Of a stretch of 64,000 bases of DNA, positions 56,157 to 64,000 are shown one piece after another. Numbering within the stretch: the stretch's first letter is position 1; the number at the start of each line of letters is the position of its first letter. The stretch spans positions 495,131-559,130 of the forward strand of contig NZ_JAVAIM010000001.1 of NCBI RefSeq assembly GCF_030717945.1, written 5' to 3'. This DNA is from Qipengyuania profundimaris. Lineage in GTDB: Bacteria; Pseudomonadota; Alphaproteobacteria; Sphingomonadales; Sphingomonadaceae. Under the pieces are notes generated by a model. The model was not told the DNA's origin, searched no databases, and worked only from the letters and a program-made list of their open reading frames with translations. Made by a program: the position numbers and the translations under genes.

Positions 56157-56683
56157 TCCTGCGTTTCGTCGCTGCCATACTGCTTGTCTATGCCTTCGGT
56201 TTTCTCGGCTTCGCGGTAACGCTGCCTCAGCCGCTCGCCGGTGAGCCGACCGATGCGGTCATCGTCCCGACCGGCGGTCCCGGGCGGATCGCGCGCGGTC
56301 TCGATATCGTCGATCGGGGTCTGGCCAAGGAACTGTTCGTGTCCGGCGTCGATCCCGAGGTTACAACGGAAGAATTCGCCGCCGAATTCGACGTGTCGTC
56401 GAGAACGATGGATTGCTGCGTGACGCTGGGCCGCCTTGCAGTCGATACCCGCAGCAACGCGGGGGAGGCGGCGGAGTGGCTCAAGGAGCACGACTTTTCG
56501 TCCGTCCGTCTGGTTACGACCGACTGGCACATGGCCCGCGCGGCAAATGAATTCAGCGGAGCACTGCCGGAGGGCACGGTGATCGAGAAGGATGCGGTGG
56601 TCTCTTCTCCCGAGCTTGCGACGCTGTTCCTCGAATATAACAAGCTGATTGCAGCGGCGGTCTCCCAAGGGCTGCCCGTCTGA
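56153..56683 (+). CDS. YdcF/DUF218 family protein
   Basis: A 176-residue protein with an N-terminal membrane helix (about 2-24) and a DUF218 domain: TDAVIVPTGGPGRIARGLDIVDRG, KELFVSGVD and VRLVTTDWHMARAANEF. Characterised relatives include envelope-related SanA and ElyC proteins. Its GTG start at 56153 overlaps the ftsX stop, so translation is coupled. A pair of adjacent cysteines (MDCCVTLGR) is unusual. Confidence 0.88.
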   Translation: MILRFVAAILLVYAFGFLGFAVTLPQPLAGEPTDAVIVPTGGPGRIARGLDIVDRGLAKELFVSGVDPEVTTEEFAAEFDVSSRTMDCCVTLGRLAVDTRSNAGEAAEWLKEHDFSSVRLVTTDWHMARAANEFSGALPEGTVIEKDAVVSSPELATLFLEYNKLIAAAVSQGLPV

Positions 56684-56690
56684 CGCCGCC

Positions 56691-57371
56691 ATGCGATACT
56701 TGCGCAATTTCGCTTTCTATCCGGCCTTCTATCTCGGCTCGCTGCTGATTACGTCGGCGTCGCTGATCGCCCTGCCGTTCAGCGTCGACCGGTTTCGCTA
56801 TTTCGTGCGCATGTGGTCAAACTGGCAACGCTGGTGCCTGACGCACCTGCTTGGCTGCGAGATCGTGATCGAAGGGAGCGGCCCGCTCGACGAGCCGGTG
56901 CTCTACGCGATCAAACACGAGAGCTTTTTCGAGGCGATCGATGCGCCTGCGCTGTTCGATACGCCCAGCGTATTCGCCAAGGAGGAGCTATTCCGCATCC
57001 CGCTCTGGGGTCGTGCGGCCGCTGCGTTCGGGCTCGTCCCCGTGCAGCGCAATGCCGGCGCGCGCGCGTTGATGCAGATGATCCGCTCGGCCAAGGCGCT
57101 GGTGGCGGACGGGCGGCCGCTGGTCATCTTTCCCGAAGGCACCCGCGTACCGCATGGCGAAGCGAAACCGCTCCAGTCGGGCTTTGCGGGGCTTTACAAG
57201 ATGCTCGGCCTGCCGGTCGTGCCGGTGGCGGTCGACAGCGGGCCGGTCTATCACCGGGGCCTGAAAAAGCCCGGCCGGATCACCTATCGCTTCGGCGAGC
57301 CGATCCCGCCAGGCCTTCCGCGTGACGAGATCGAAGTCCGCGTACGCGAAGCCATCAACGCGCTCAACTGA
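56691..57371 (+). CDS. plsC: 1-acyl-sn-glycerol-3-phosphate acyltransferase
   Basis: A 226-residue acyltransferase making phosphatidic acid. The motif I region is KHESFFEAID with H76 and the acid E81 (Hx4E, as in many alphaproteobacterial enzymes, instead of Hx4D). Motif III is FPEGTRVPHGE. An N-terminal helix (about 8-30) attaches it to the membrane. It starts 7 bp after the YdcF-like gene, as the last gene of the ftsEX operon, linking phospholipid supply to envelope growth. Confidence 0.93.
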   Translation: MRYLRNFAFYPAFYLGSLLITSASLIALPFSVDRFRYFVRMWSNWQRWCLTHLLGCEIVIEGSGPLDEPVLYAIKHESFFEAIDAPALFDTPSVFAKEELFRIPLWGRAAAAFGLVPVQRNAGARALMQMIRSAKALVADGRPLVIFPEGTRVPHGEAKPLQSGFAGLYKMLGLPVVPVAVDSGPVYHRGLKKPGRITYRFGEPIPPGLPRDEIEVRVREAINALN

Positions 57372-57378
57372 ACGCGGC

Positions 57379-58164
57379 TCAGGTCCCGGTGAATTCGGCC
57401 TTGCGCTTCTGCAGGAAGGCCATGCCGCCCTCCATCGCGTCTTTCGTGCCGCCGGCGATCTTCTGCGTTTCGGCTTCGGCGCGCAGCGTGCTGCCGAAGT
57501 CGGACTGCAGCCCGTCGCGCAAGGTTTGCTTCATCAGGCCGAGCGCCACGGTCGGGCCATTGGCCAATCTTTCGACCAGCGCATTGGCCTCGCCCATCAG
57601 CGCATCGTCCTCGACGCATTTGTAGATCAGGCCGATACGCTCCGCCTCTTCGCCGTGGATCTTCTCGCCCAGCATCATCATCCGCGTGGCCTGCGCCGTG
57701 CCGACGAGGCGCGGAAGCATCCAGCTCGATCCGCCATCGGGCACCAGGCCGATATTGACGAAGGCCTGCAGGAAATAGCCGCTCTTGCCCGCCAGCACGA
57801 AATCGGCCGCCAGCGCAATGGAGCAGCCGACACCGGCAGCAGGACCCTGCACGGCCGAGACCACCGGCACCGGCAGGCTGGCAAGCGTCTGCACCATCGG
57901 ATTGTAATGCTGGGTCAGCGAGCGGAATGCGCCTTCGCCACCGGTGACCGAGCGCTCGCCGCGCGCGGACAGGTCGGCACCCGAACAGAAGGCGCGGCCT
58001 TCGCCGGTCAGCAATACCGCCCGGGCATCCTCCAGATTGCGGACCGCGTCGAAAATCTCGTCAGCCATTTCGGGCGGGCAGGCGTTGAGGCGTTCCGGCC
58101 GGTTGAGCGTGACCTTCAGGACATTGCCGGTCTTTTCGGTCTTGATCGTCTGATAATCGCTCAT
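57379..58164 (-). CDS. Enoyl-CoA hydratase/isomerase family protein (PaaG-like)
   Basis: A 261-residue crotonase-fold protein. The oxyanion-hole motifs are AFCSGADLS and QGPAAGVGCSIALAADF. The second active-site segment reads GLVPDGGSSWMLPRLVG, with Asp in place of the hydratase glutamate, as in PaaG-type isomerases. It would act on an unsaturated acyl-CoA. Divergent from the CoA-transferase gene 118 bp away; together with the following three genes it suggests a catabolic acyl-CoA cluster. It is convergent with plsC. Confidence 0.9.
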   Translation of the reverse strand: MSDYQTIKTEKTGNVLKVTLNRPERLNACPPEMADEIFDAVRNLEDARAVLLTGEGRAFCSGADLSARGERSVTGGEGAFRSLTQHYNPMVQTLASLPVPVVSAVQGPAAGVGCSIALAADFVLAGKSGYFLQAFVNIGLVPDGGSSWMLPRLVGTAQATRMMMLGEKIHGEEAERIGLIYKCVEDDALMGEANALVERLANGPTVALGLMKQTLRDGLQSDFGSTLRAEAETQKIAGGTKDAMEGGMAFLQKRKAEFTGT

Positions 58165-58282
58165 TGTTCGGCCTCTCTCGTCTCTTTCGTTGCGGTTTTG
58201 CGGTCTGCGCAATCGCGTTCGTAATTGCAACCCATCGCGCAGCTTGGCATGCAGGCCGCAACGCGAGAGGAGAAATGCGCAT

Positions 58283-59371
58283 ATGACCGATACCGCCAGC
58301 CACGGCCCGCTCACCGGCCTCAAGGTCGTCGAATTCCAGGGGATCGGGCCGGGCCCGCATGTCGCCATGCTGCTCGCCGACATGGGGGCCGAGGTCGTGC
58401 GGATCGAGCGACAGGGCTACCAGCCGATGAACCCGGTGGTCGAACGCGCGCGGCACCGCGTCGCCGTCGATCTGAAGAGCGATGAGGGCAAGCAGTTCTG
58501 CCTCGACGCGCTGGCGAAGGCCGACGTGCTGATCGAGGGCTTCCGGCCCGGTGTAATGGAGCGGCTGGGTCTGGGTCCCGACGAGCTGCTCGAAGCCAAT
58601 CCGCGCCTCGTCTATGGCCGCATGACCGGCTGGGGGCAGGATGGGCCGCTGGCGCAGGCCGCAGGCCACGACCTCAATTATATCGCCATCACCGGCGCGC
58701 TCGACGCGATCGGCAAGAAGGGCGACTTGCCGATCCCGCCGCAGAACCTGGTCGGCGATTTCGGCGGCGGCTCGATGTATTGCGCACTCGGCATTCTCGC
58801 CGCGCTTTACGAACGCGAGCGGAGCGGGATGGGCCAGGTGGTCGACGCAGCAATCGTCGACGGCGTGACCAGCCTGATGAGCTTCTTCTTCGGCCAGCCG
58901 CCCAGTTCGATCCGCACCACCGAGCGCGGCACCGGCCTGCTCGGCGGCGCGGCGCATTTCTATCGCTGCTACGAGTGTGCGGACGGCAAGGAGATCAGCG
59001 TCGGCGCGATCGAACCGCAATTCTATGCCGAACTGCTCCAGCGCGCCGATGCGCCGGAGAAGCTGCGCGATGGGCAGATGAACCCGGCCAACTGGGATGA
59101 GTATACCGAGGACCTTGCCGCCATGTTCAAGACGAAGACGCAGGCCGAATGGGTCGAGCTGCTGGAAGGCACCGACGCCTGTTTCGCGCCGGTCGTGCCG
59201 ATGGACGAGGCGCGCGAGCATCCGCACATGAAGGCGCGTCATGCTTATGTCGAACATGGCGGCCGCTGGCATACCGCGCCCGCGCCACGCTTCGACCGGA
59301 CGCCGAACACCATCCGCGATGCGGCGCAGGACGGTGAAGAGGTGGTGGCGCGCTGGCGCGAAGGGGGCTAG
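58283..59371 (+). CDS. Family III CoA-transferase / alpha-methylacyl-CoA racemase
   Basis: A 362-residue protein of the CaiB/BaiF fold. GLKVVEFQGIGPGPHVAMLLADMGAEVVRIE opens it, and GHDLNYIAITGAL places the catalytic D130 at the racemase position. Family length and motif choice favour alpha-methylacyl-CoA racemase over a formyl-CoA transferase, though both are possible. AGAGGAG upstream of the ATG at 58283 is a strong ribosome-binding site. The aldehyde dehydrogenase gene follows by 27 bp. Confidence 0.9.
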   Translation: MTDTASHGPLTGLKVVEFQGIGPGPHVAMLLADMGAEVVRIERQGYQPMNPVVERARHRVAVDLKSDEGKQFCLDALAKADVLIEGFRPGVMERLGLGPDELLEANPRLVYGRMTGWGQDGPLAQAAGHDLNYIAITGALDAIGKKGDLPIPPQNLVGDFGGGSMYCALGILAALYERERSGMGQVVDAAIVDGVTSLMSFFFGQPPSSIRTTERGTGLLGGAAHFYRCYECADGKEISVGAIEPQFYAELLQRADAPEKLRDGQMNPANWDEYTEDLAAMFKTKTQAEWVELLEGTDACFAPVVPMDEAREHPHMKARHAYVEHGGRWHTAPAPRFDRTPNTIRDAAQDGEEVVARWREGG

Positions 59372-59398
59372 TGGCTGCGCGCATAGAGGAGATACCCC

Positions 59399-60817
59399 AT
59401 GCGCGACTGCACCAAGTTCTACATCGACGGCCAGTGGGTCGACCCGGTCACGAAAAACACCCAGCCGGTCGAGAACCCGGCGACCGAGGAGACCATCGGC
59501 CACATCAACTTCGGCACGAAGGCCGATGTCGACAAGGCCGTCGCCGCAGCCCGCCGCGCCTTCGAGAGCTTCTCGCAGACTAGCAAGGAAGAGCGACTTA
59601 CGCTGCTGCGCGCGATCCAGGCGGAGATCGAAAACCGCAAGGAGGACCTCGCCACCGCGGTCAGCGACGAAATGGGCGCTCCGATGAGTCTCGCCAACGG
59701 CCCGCATGTCGGACTGCTCGCCGGGCACTGCGCCAAGGCCATCGAAGTGCTCGAGGGGTTCTCGTTCGAGCGGCAGGACGGCCCGACGCTGCACGTTTGG
59801 GAGCCGATCGGCGTGGTCGGCATGATCACGCCGTGGAACTGGCCGCTCAACCAGATCGCCTGCAAGGTCTTCCCCGCGCTGGCGACCGGCAACACGATGG
59901 TGCTGAAACCGAGCGAGATCGCGCCGTTCAACGCCTATATCTTTGCCGAGATCATGGATGCGGCCGGTGTTCCGGCAGGCGTTTTCAACCTCGTCAACGG
60001 CGACGGGCCGGGTGTGGGCGAGGCCATCAGCGGCCATCCCGACATCGACATGGTCAGTTTCACCGGATCGACTCGTGCGGGCGTGCTCATCGCCAAGAAT
60101 GCCGCGGACACGGTCAAGCGCGTGGCGCAGGAACTGGGCGGCAAGAGCCCCAATATCGTGCTCGACGACAGCGCGTTCGCCAAGTCGGTCGCCAAGGGGA
60201 CGGTCGGCATGATGGGCAATTCGGGCCAGACCTGTACTGCGCCGAGCCGCATGCTGGTGCCGCATGCGCGCATGGAGGAGGCCAAGGCGGCAGCCAAGGA
60301 AGCCGCCGAGGGTGTGATGCCCGGCGATCCGAAGGGCAATGCCGCGATCGGTCCGGTGGTCAGCCGCACGCAATGGGACAAGATCCAGGGGCTGATCGAA
60401 AAGGGTATCAAGGAAGGCGCCACGCTGGTCGCAGGCGGCCCCGGCAAGCCCGAGGGGCTGGAGACCGGCCACTACGTCAAGCCGACCGTGTTCGCCGATG
60501 TCGATAACGACATGACCATCGCGCGCGAGGAAATCTTCGGACCGGTCCTGACCATCATCGGCTACGAAGACTACGACGATGCTATCCGCATCGCCAATGA
60601 CACCGAATACGGTCTCGCCAGTGCGATTACGGGCGAAGATATCGAACAGGCCCGCAGCCTCGCCAAGCGCATCCGTGCCGGCCGGGTCGCGATCAACGGC
60701 GGCTACGACATGAATGCGGCCTTCGGCGGCTACAAGAAGTCGGGCAACGGCCGCGAATGGGGGGAGTGGGGCTTCCATGACTTCCTCGAAGTGAAAGCCG
60801 TGATGGGGCATAGCTGA
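59399..60817 (+). CDS. Aldehyde dehydrogenase family protein
   Basis: A 472-residue NAD(P)-dependent enzyme oxidising an aldehyde to an acid. [18 protein letters not shown] leads the cofactor site. The general-base glutamate is in [13 protein letters not shown] and the nucleophile cysteine in [11 protein letters not shown]. The C-terminal segment [14 protein letters not shown] is typical. AGAGGAGATACCCC precedes the ATG. The stop and the MaoC ATG share one base (TGATG), so the genes are coupled. Confidence 0.95.
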   Translation: MRDCTKFYIDGQWVDPVTKNTQPVENPATEETIGHINFGTKADVDKAVAAARRAFESFSQTSKEERLTLLRAIQAEIENRKEDLATAVSDEMGAPMSLANGPHVGLLAGHCAKAIEVLEGFSFERQDGPTLHVWEPIGVVGMITPWNWPLNQIACKVFPALATGNTMVLKPSEIAPFNAYIFAEIMDAAGVPAGVFNLVNGDGPGVGEAISGHPDIDMVSFTGSTRAGVLIAKNAADTVKRVAQELGGKSPNIVLDDSAFAKSVAKGTVGMMGNSGQTCTAPSRMLVPHARMEEAKAAAKEAAEGVMPGDPKGNAAIGPVVSRTQWDKIQGLIEKGIKEGATLVAGGPGKPEGLETGHYVKPTVFADVDNDMTIAREEIFGPVLTIIGYEDYDDAIRIANDTEYGLASAITGEDIEQARSLAKRIRAGRVAINGGYDMNAAFGGYKKSGNGREWGEWGFHDFLEVKAVMGHS

Positions 60818-61269
60818 TGGCGGGCCGGCATTTCGACGAATGGAAGGTGGGCGACCGGATCGAGCATGAGATCCGGCGCACCGTCACCGAAACGGACAAC
60901 CTCCTGTTCACGACGATGACTCACAATCCGCAGCCGTTGCATCTCGATGCCGAAGCGGCGAAGGAGAGCGAGTTCGGCCAGATCCTCGTCAACGGCACCT
61001 TCACCTTCTCGCTGATGGTGGGGCTGTCCGTCGGGGACACTACGCTCGGCACGCTGGTGGCCAATCTCGGTTACGACAAGCTGGTGATGCCGAAACCCGT
61101 GTTCATCGGCGATACGCTGCACGCGACGAGCGAGGTGATCGGCCTGCGCGAAAGCAAGTCGCGCCCCGGATCGGGCATCGTCACTTTCGTGCACGAGGCG
61201 ATCAACCAGCGCGGCGAAACCGTCTGCCGGTGCGAGCGTTCGGCGTTGCTGAAGTCCGCAGCTGCCTGA
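60817..61269 (+). CDS. MaoC family dehydratase
   Basis: A 150-residue hot-dog-fold protein, probably an (R)-specific enoyl-CoA hydratase. [36 protein letters not shown] is the hydratase-2 motif region, with the Asn/His dyad (HNPQPLHLD). Start and stop with the aldehyde dehydrogenase are overlapped. It completes the CoA-transferase / dehydrogenase / dehydratase unit. Confidence 0.93.
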   Translation: MAGRHFDEWKVGDRIEHEIRRTVTETDNLLFTTMTHNPQPLHLDAEAAKESEFGQILVNGTFTFSLMVGLSVGDTTLGTLVANLGYDKLVMPKPVFIGDTLHATSEVIGLRESKSRPGSGIVTFVHEAINQRGETVCRCERSALLKSAAA

Positions 61270-61320
61270 CAGCGAATACTTTTTCGCTTCTCGCACGTTG
61301 AGAGCGCTGAGGAGAGCAGG

Positions 61321-61977
61321 ATGAGCAAGGAGGAGCCCGAGGGCGTCGAGGAAGTCCTCGGGCAGCTCGACGACCTGACGACGAAGTCGGGCAAGGTCTG
61401 CATCAGCGACGTACTCGACGATTTCGGCGGGCGCAGCTTCGGCCCGTTCATCATGCTGCCGGCTCTGCTGGAGCTTACTCCGGTGGGCGGAATACCCGGC
61501 GTCCCGACCTTCCTGGCCGCACTCATCGCGCTCGTCGCCGTCCAGTTGCTCATTGGCAAGGAGCACATATGGATGCCCGGCTTTCTCCAGAACCGGGCGG
61601 TAGAAAGCAAGAAACTGCACAAGGGGATCGCTAAGCTGCGTGGTGTCGCGCACTGGCTCGACGAGCACAGCCACGGGCGGCTGAAACCGATGACGCAGGG
61701 CGTGTGGGTCAAGATCGCCGCGCTGGTGGTGATCCTGTTGTGCATGACCGTCCCGCCGCTCGAAGTTCTTCCTTTCGCCAGTAGCGGCCCCATGCTGGCG
61801 ATTGCCGCCATCGGCCTCGCACTGACAGTGCGCGACGGCGTGGTCATGCTGGTCGCCCTGGTGCTCGGCATCGCGGCGATCGGCGGAGGGACGTACTACT
61901 ACTACACCTCCGACGAGGAGGAGGGCGGCGACCAGGCGGCAATGACCTCAATGGTGATTGAGCGTTTCGCTGCCTGA
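61321..61977 (+). CDS. ExoD family membrane protein
   Basis: A 218-residue membrane protein with about five hydrophobic segments. GRSFGPFIMLPALLELTPVGGIPGVPTFLAALI is the ExoD signature. ExoD was described in exopolysaccharide production and alkaline tolerance of rhizobia; the mechanism is unknown. The last 20 residues are acidic then hydrophobic. It stands 51 bp after the MaoC gene and 80 bp before ftsH. Confidence 0.9.
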   Translation: MSKEEPEGVEEVLGQLDDLTTKSGKVCISDVLDDFGGRSFGPFIMLPALLELTPVGGIPGVPTFLAALIALVAVQLLIGKEHIWMPGFLQNRAVESKKLHKGIAKLRGVAHWLDEHSHGRLKPMTQGVWVKIAALVVILLCMTVPPLEVLPFASSGPMLAIAAIGLALTVRDGVVMLVALVLGIAAIGGGTYYYYTSDEEEGGDQAAMTSMVIERFAA

Positions 61978-62005
61978 GAGCGAAAATATCGCGGGCACAG
62001 TCAAC

Positions 62006-62033
62006 TTGCCATTCACCGTAGCGATCCTACATT
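62006..62033 (+). promoter_or_regulatory. Promoter candidate for ftsH
   Basis: TTGCCA (62006-62011) and TACATT (62028-62033) are 16 bp apart, in the short gap before ftsH. This would place the start of transcription about 18 bp upstream of the ATG. It resembles the vegetative -35/-10 pair of alphaproteobacteria rather than a heat-shock element. Confidence 0.45.
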
Positions 62034-62057
62034 ACCGACGATGAAAGGATTCCGCGC

Positions 62058-64000
62058 ATGAGCGACCAGAACACTCCGCCCGAGCCCGAGGGCAACGGCC
62101 CGAACCCGTGGGTGAAGAGCCTGATGGTTTGGGGCGGTATTTTCCTCGCCCTGCTGATGGTGGTGTCCGCCTTCGGTGGCGGTGGCCAGGGCAGCGGCGC
62201 GCAGATCCTCTACTCCGACTTCCGCAGTAAGGTAGCCGAAGGATCGGTCGCCTCGGTGCAAATCTCGGACACCCAGATTACCGGCGAAATGAAAAACGGC
62301 GAAGCGTTCACCACCATGCGCGTCCCCGACGATGGGTCGCTGACCGAGCTGCTGAACGAGAACGGCGTGCAGTATACGGGTAAGGAAGCCGATAGCGGCA
62401 ATATCCTGCTGTACGCTCTGATTCAGATTCTGCCTTTCATCCTGATCCTCGGCATTGCGGTGTTTGCACTGCGCCAGGTGCAGAAGGGTGGCGGCGCTGG
62501 CGGTGCGATGGGCTTCGGCAAGTCCAAGGCCAAGTTGCTGACCGAACGCCAGGGCAAGGTGACGTTCGACGATGTCGCCGGCATTGACGAGGCACGCGAG
62601 GAACTCGAAGAAATCGTCGAGTTCCTGAAAGACCCCAGCCGCTTCTCTAAGCTCGGCGGCCAGATTCCAAAGGGCGCGTTGCTGGTGGGCTCGCCCGGTA
62701 CCGGCAAGACGCTGCTCGCCCGCGCCATTGCAGGCGAGGCAGGCGTGCCCTTCTTCACCATTTCGGGTTCGGACTTCGTTGAAATGTTCGTTGGCGTCGG
62801 CGCGAGCCGTGTGCGCGACATGTTCGAACAGGCGAAGAAAAACGCGCCCTGCATCCTCTTCATCGACGAGATCGACGCCGTCGGCCGCAGCCGTGGCCAC
62901 GGGCTCGGGAATTCCAACGACGAGCGCGAGCAGACGCTGAACCAGCTGCTGGTCGAGATGGACGGTTTTGAGGCGAACGAGGGCATCATCATCATCGCGG
63001 CGACCAACCGTCCCGATGTGCTGGACCCTGCGCTGCTGCGCCCGGGCCGCTTCGACCGCCAGGTCGTTGTGCCGGTGCCGGACATCGATGGGCGGGAGAA
63101 GATTCTTGCCGTCCACATGAAGAAACTGCCGCTGGCTCCCGACGTGAACCCCCGCACGATCGCACGCGGCACGCCGGGGTTCTCGGGCGCGGATCTTGCG
63201 AACCTCTGCAACGAAGCCGCCCTGCTGGCTGCGCGCCGCAACAAGCGCCTCGTCGCCATGCAGGAATTCGAGGACGCGAAGGACAAGGTCATGATGGGCG
63301 CGGAACGTCGCTCCATGGTCATGACCGAGGACGAAAAGAAGATGACCGCCTATCACGAAGCTGGCCACGCGCTGGTTTCGCTGAACGAGCCGGCATCCGA
63401 CCCGATCCACAAGGCCACCATCATCCCGCGTGGCCGCGCACTGGGCATGGTGATGCGCCTGCCGGAGCGGGACAGCTATTCATACCACCGCGACAAGATG
63501 CATGCGAACCTCGCCGTGGCCATGGGCGGCCGCGTGGCGGAAGAAATCATCTTCGGCCACGACAAGGTCTCGAGCGGCGCATCTGGCGACATCCAGTATG
63601 CCACCGACCTCGCCAAGAATATGGTCACCAAATGGGGCATGTCCGACAAGCTCGGCCCGCTGCAATACGAGCAGAGCCAGGAAGGCTATCTCGGCATGGG
63701 TCAGACCGCCCGGACGATGTCGGGCGCGGAAACCAACAAGCTGATCGACGAAGAGATCAAGCGGCTGGTGGAAGAAGGCCTCAAGCGTGCGACCGACATC
63801 CTCACCGATCAGGAAGATAAGCTGCACCTGCTGGCACAGGCAATGCTCGAATACGAAACGCTGACCGGCGACGAGATCGACCAGCTCATGAAAGACGGCA
63901 AGCTCAACCGCCCGGACGAGCCGAAAGGCCCGATTTCGGTCAAGCCGTCTGCCGGGGCTGCCGTTCCGAAGGCCGGCAAGAAGTTCGGCGGCGGCACCGC
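62058..64000 (+). CDS. ftsH: ATP-dependent zinc metalloprotease FtsH (3' end outside the window)
   Basis: At least 647 residues of the membrane-anchored AAA protease that degrades damaged membrane and regulatory proteins. Two transmembrane helices (about 18-40 and 117-138) flank a periplasmic domain. The AAA module has Walker A GSPGTGKT (211-218), Walker B ILFIDEID and the second-region [21 protein letters not shown]. The zinc motif HEAGH places H433, E434 and H437. The window ends in the disordered tail (KKFGGGTA) without a stop, so perhaps only a few residues are missing. The ATG at 62058 has AAAGGA ten bases upstream. Confidence 0.97.
   Translation, partial: MSDQNTPPEPEGNGPNPWVKSLMVWGGIFLALLMVVSAFGGGGQGSGAQILYSDFRSKVAEGSVASVQISDTQITGEMKNGEAFTTMRVPDDGSLTELLNENGVQYTGKEADSGNILLYALIQILPFILILGIAVFALRQVQKGGGAGGAMGFGKSKAKLLTERQGKVTFDDVAGIDEAREELEEIVEFLKDPSRFSKLGGQIPKGALLVGSPGTGKTLLARAIAGEAGVPFFTISGSDFVEMFVGVGASRVRDMFEQAKKNAPCILFIDEIDAVGRSRGHGLGNSNDEREQTLNQLLVEMDGFEANEGIIIIAATNRPDVLDPALLRPGRFDRQVVVPVPDIDGREKILAVHMKKLPLAPDVNPRTIARGTPGFSGADLANLCNEAALLAARRNKRLVAMQEFEDAKDKVMMGAERRSMVMTEDEKKMTAYHEAGHALVSLNEPASDPIHKATIIPRGRALGMVMRLPERDSYSYHRDKMHANLAVAMGGRVAEEIIFGHDKVSSGASGDIQYATDLAKNMVTKWGMSDKLGPLQYEQSQEGYLGMGQTARTMSGAETNKLIDEEIKRLVEEGLKRATDILTDQEDKLHLLAQAMLEYETLTGDEIDQLMKDGKLNRPDEPKGPISVKPSAGAAVPKAGKKFGGGT

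Noticed and set aside
58061..60811. Leftward open frame of 916 residues
   Set aside because: It is antisense to the CoA-transferase and aldehyde dehydrogenase genes, which carry intact catalytic motifs.
62013..63410. Leftward open frame of 465 residues
   Set aside because: It is antisense to ftsH, which has every AAA and zinc motif.

Overview
The window looks like chromosomal DNA of a high-GC alphaproteobacterium of the order Sphingomonadales, most likely the Erythrobacteraceae. I base this on the gene families present: a UrcA-family secreted peptide, MJ0042-type zinc-ribbon protein beside FtsEX, TonB-dependent receptor, CHRD lipoprotein, and many small secreted or highly hydrophilic proteins. 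No rRNA, transposase, integrase, phage gene or CRISPR array is visible. Nearly all of the window is ordinary core genome, densely packed and in short operons with 4-bp ATGA/GTGA stop-start overlaps.

Layout. 1-8.1 kb: a TetR-type regulator, an AI-2E-type permease and gyrB leftward; L-serine dehydratase, a ZIP-type transporter and an acyl-CoA-ligase-like enzyme rightward. 8.1-19 kb: UrcA protein, guaA, CHRD lipoprotein, an Nth-like / Nramp-like / nth trio, tldD, a CHCC zinc finger protein, an orphan ABC ATPase and nadB. 19-23.2 kb is the most unusual stretch. It holds two paralogous secreted TonB-C-like proteins flanking a small leftward locus. That locus encodes an eight-cysteine protein and two short peptides with exactly matched 42-residue double-glycine leaders, each with an isolated terminator. 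PilZ and alpha/beta-hydrolase genes lie between.

23.2-31 kb: class I ribonucleotide reductase nrdA and nrdB (neither with a visible ATP-cone) separated by an inward-facing leftward block (GGDEF protein, DUF2171-like protein, a disordered acidic peptide). An AT-richer FRG-domain gene, probably acquired, follows nrdB. 31-39 kb: envelope and stress-type small proteins, an argB-yggT-folD-lipoprotein-marC operon, and a thioredoxin/TPR plus Lon-N-domain pair. 39-53 kb: tRNA-Gly(GCC), a ZnuD-like TonB receptor with a His/Glu-rich loop, dcd, putA, an mtnP-glpD coupled pair, a divergent PEP-carboxylase-like protein, a patatin, and tRNA-Leu(GAG).

53-64 kb: zinc-ribbon protein, an ftsE-ftsX-ydcF-like-plsC operon for division and envelope growth, an acyl-CoA catabolism cluster (enoyl-CoA hydratase, CoA-transferase/racemase, aldehyde dehydrogenase, MaoC dehydratase), an ExoD-type protein, and ftsH running off the right edge.

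The best candidate for an undescribed system is the 19.7-20.9 kb double-glycine peptide locus. All functional calls come from reading motifs by eye; no database search was run.
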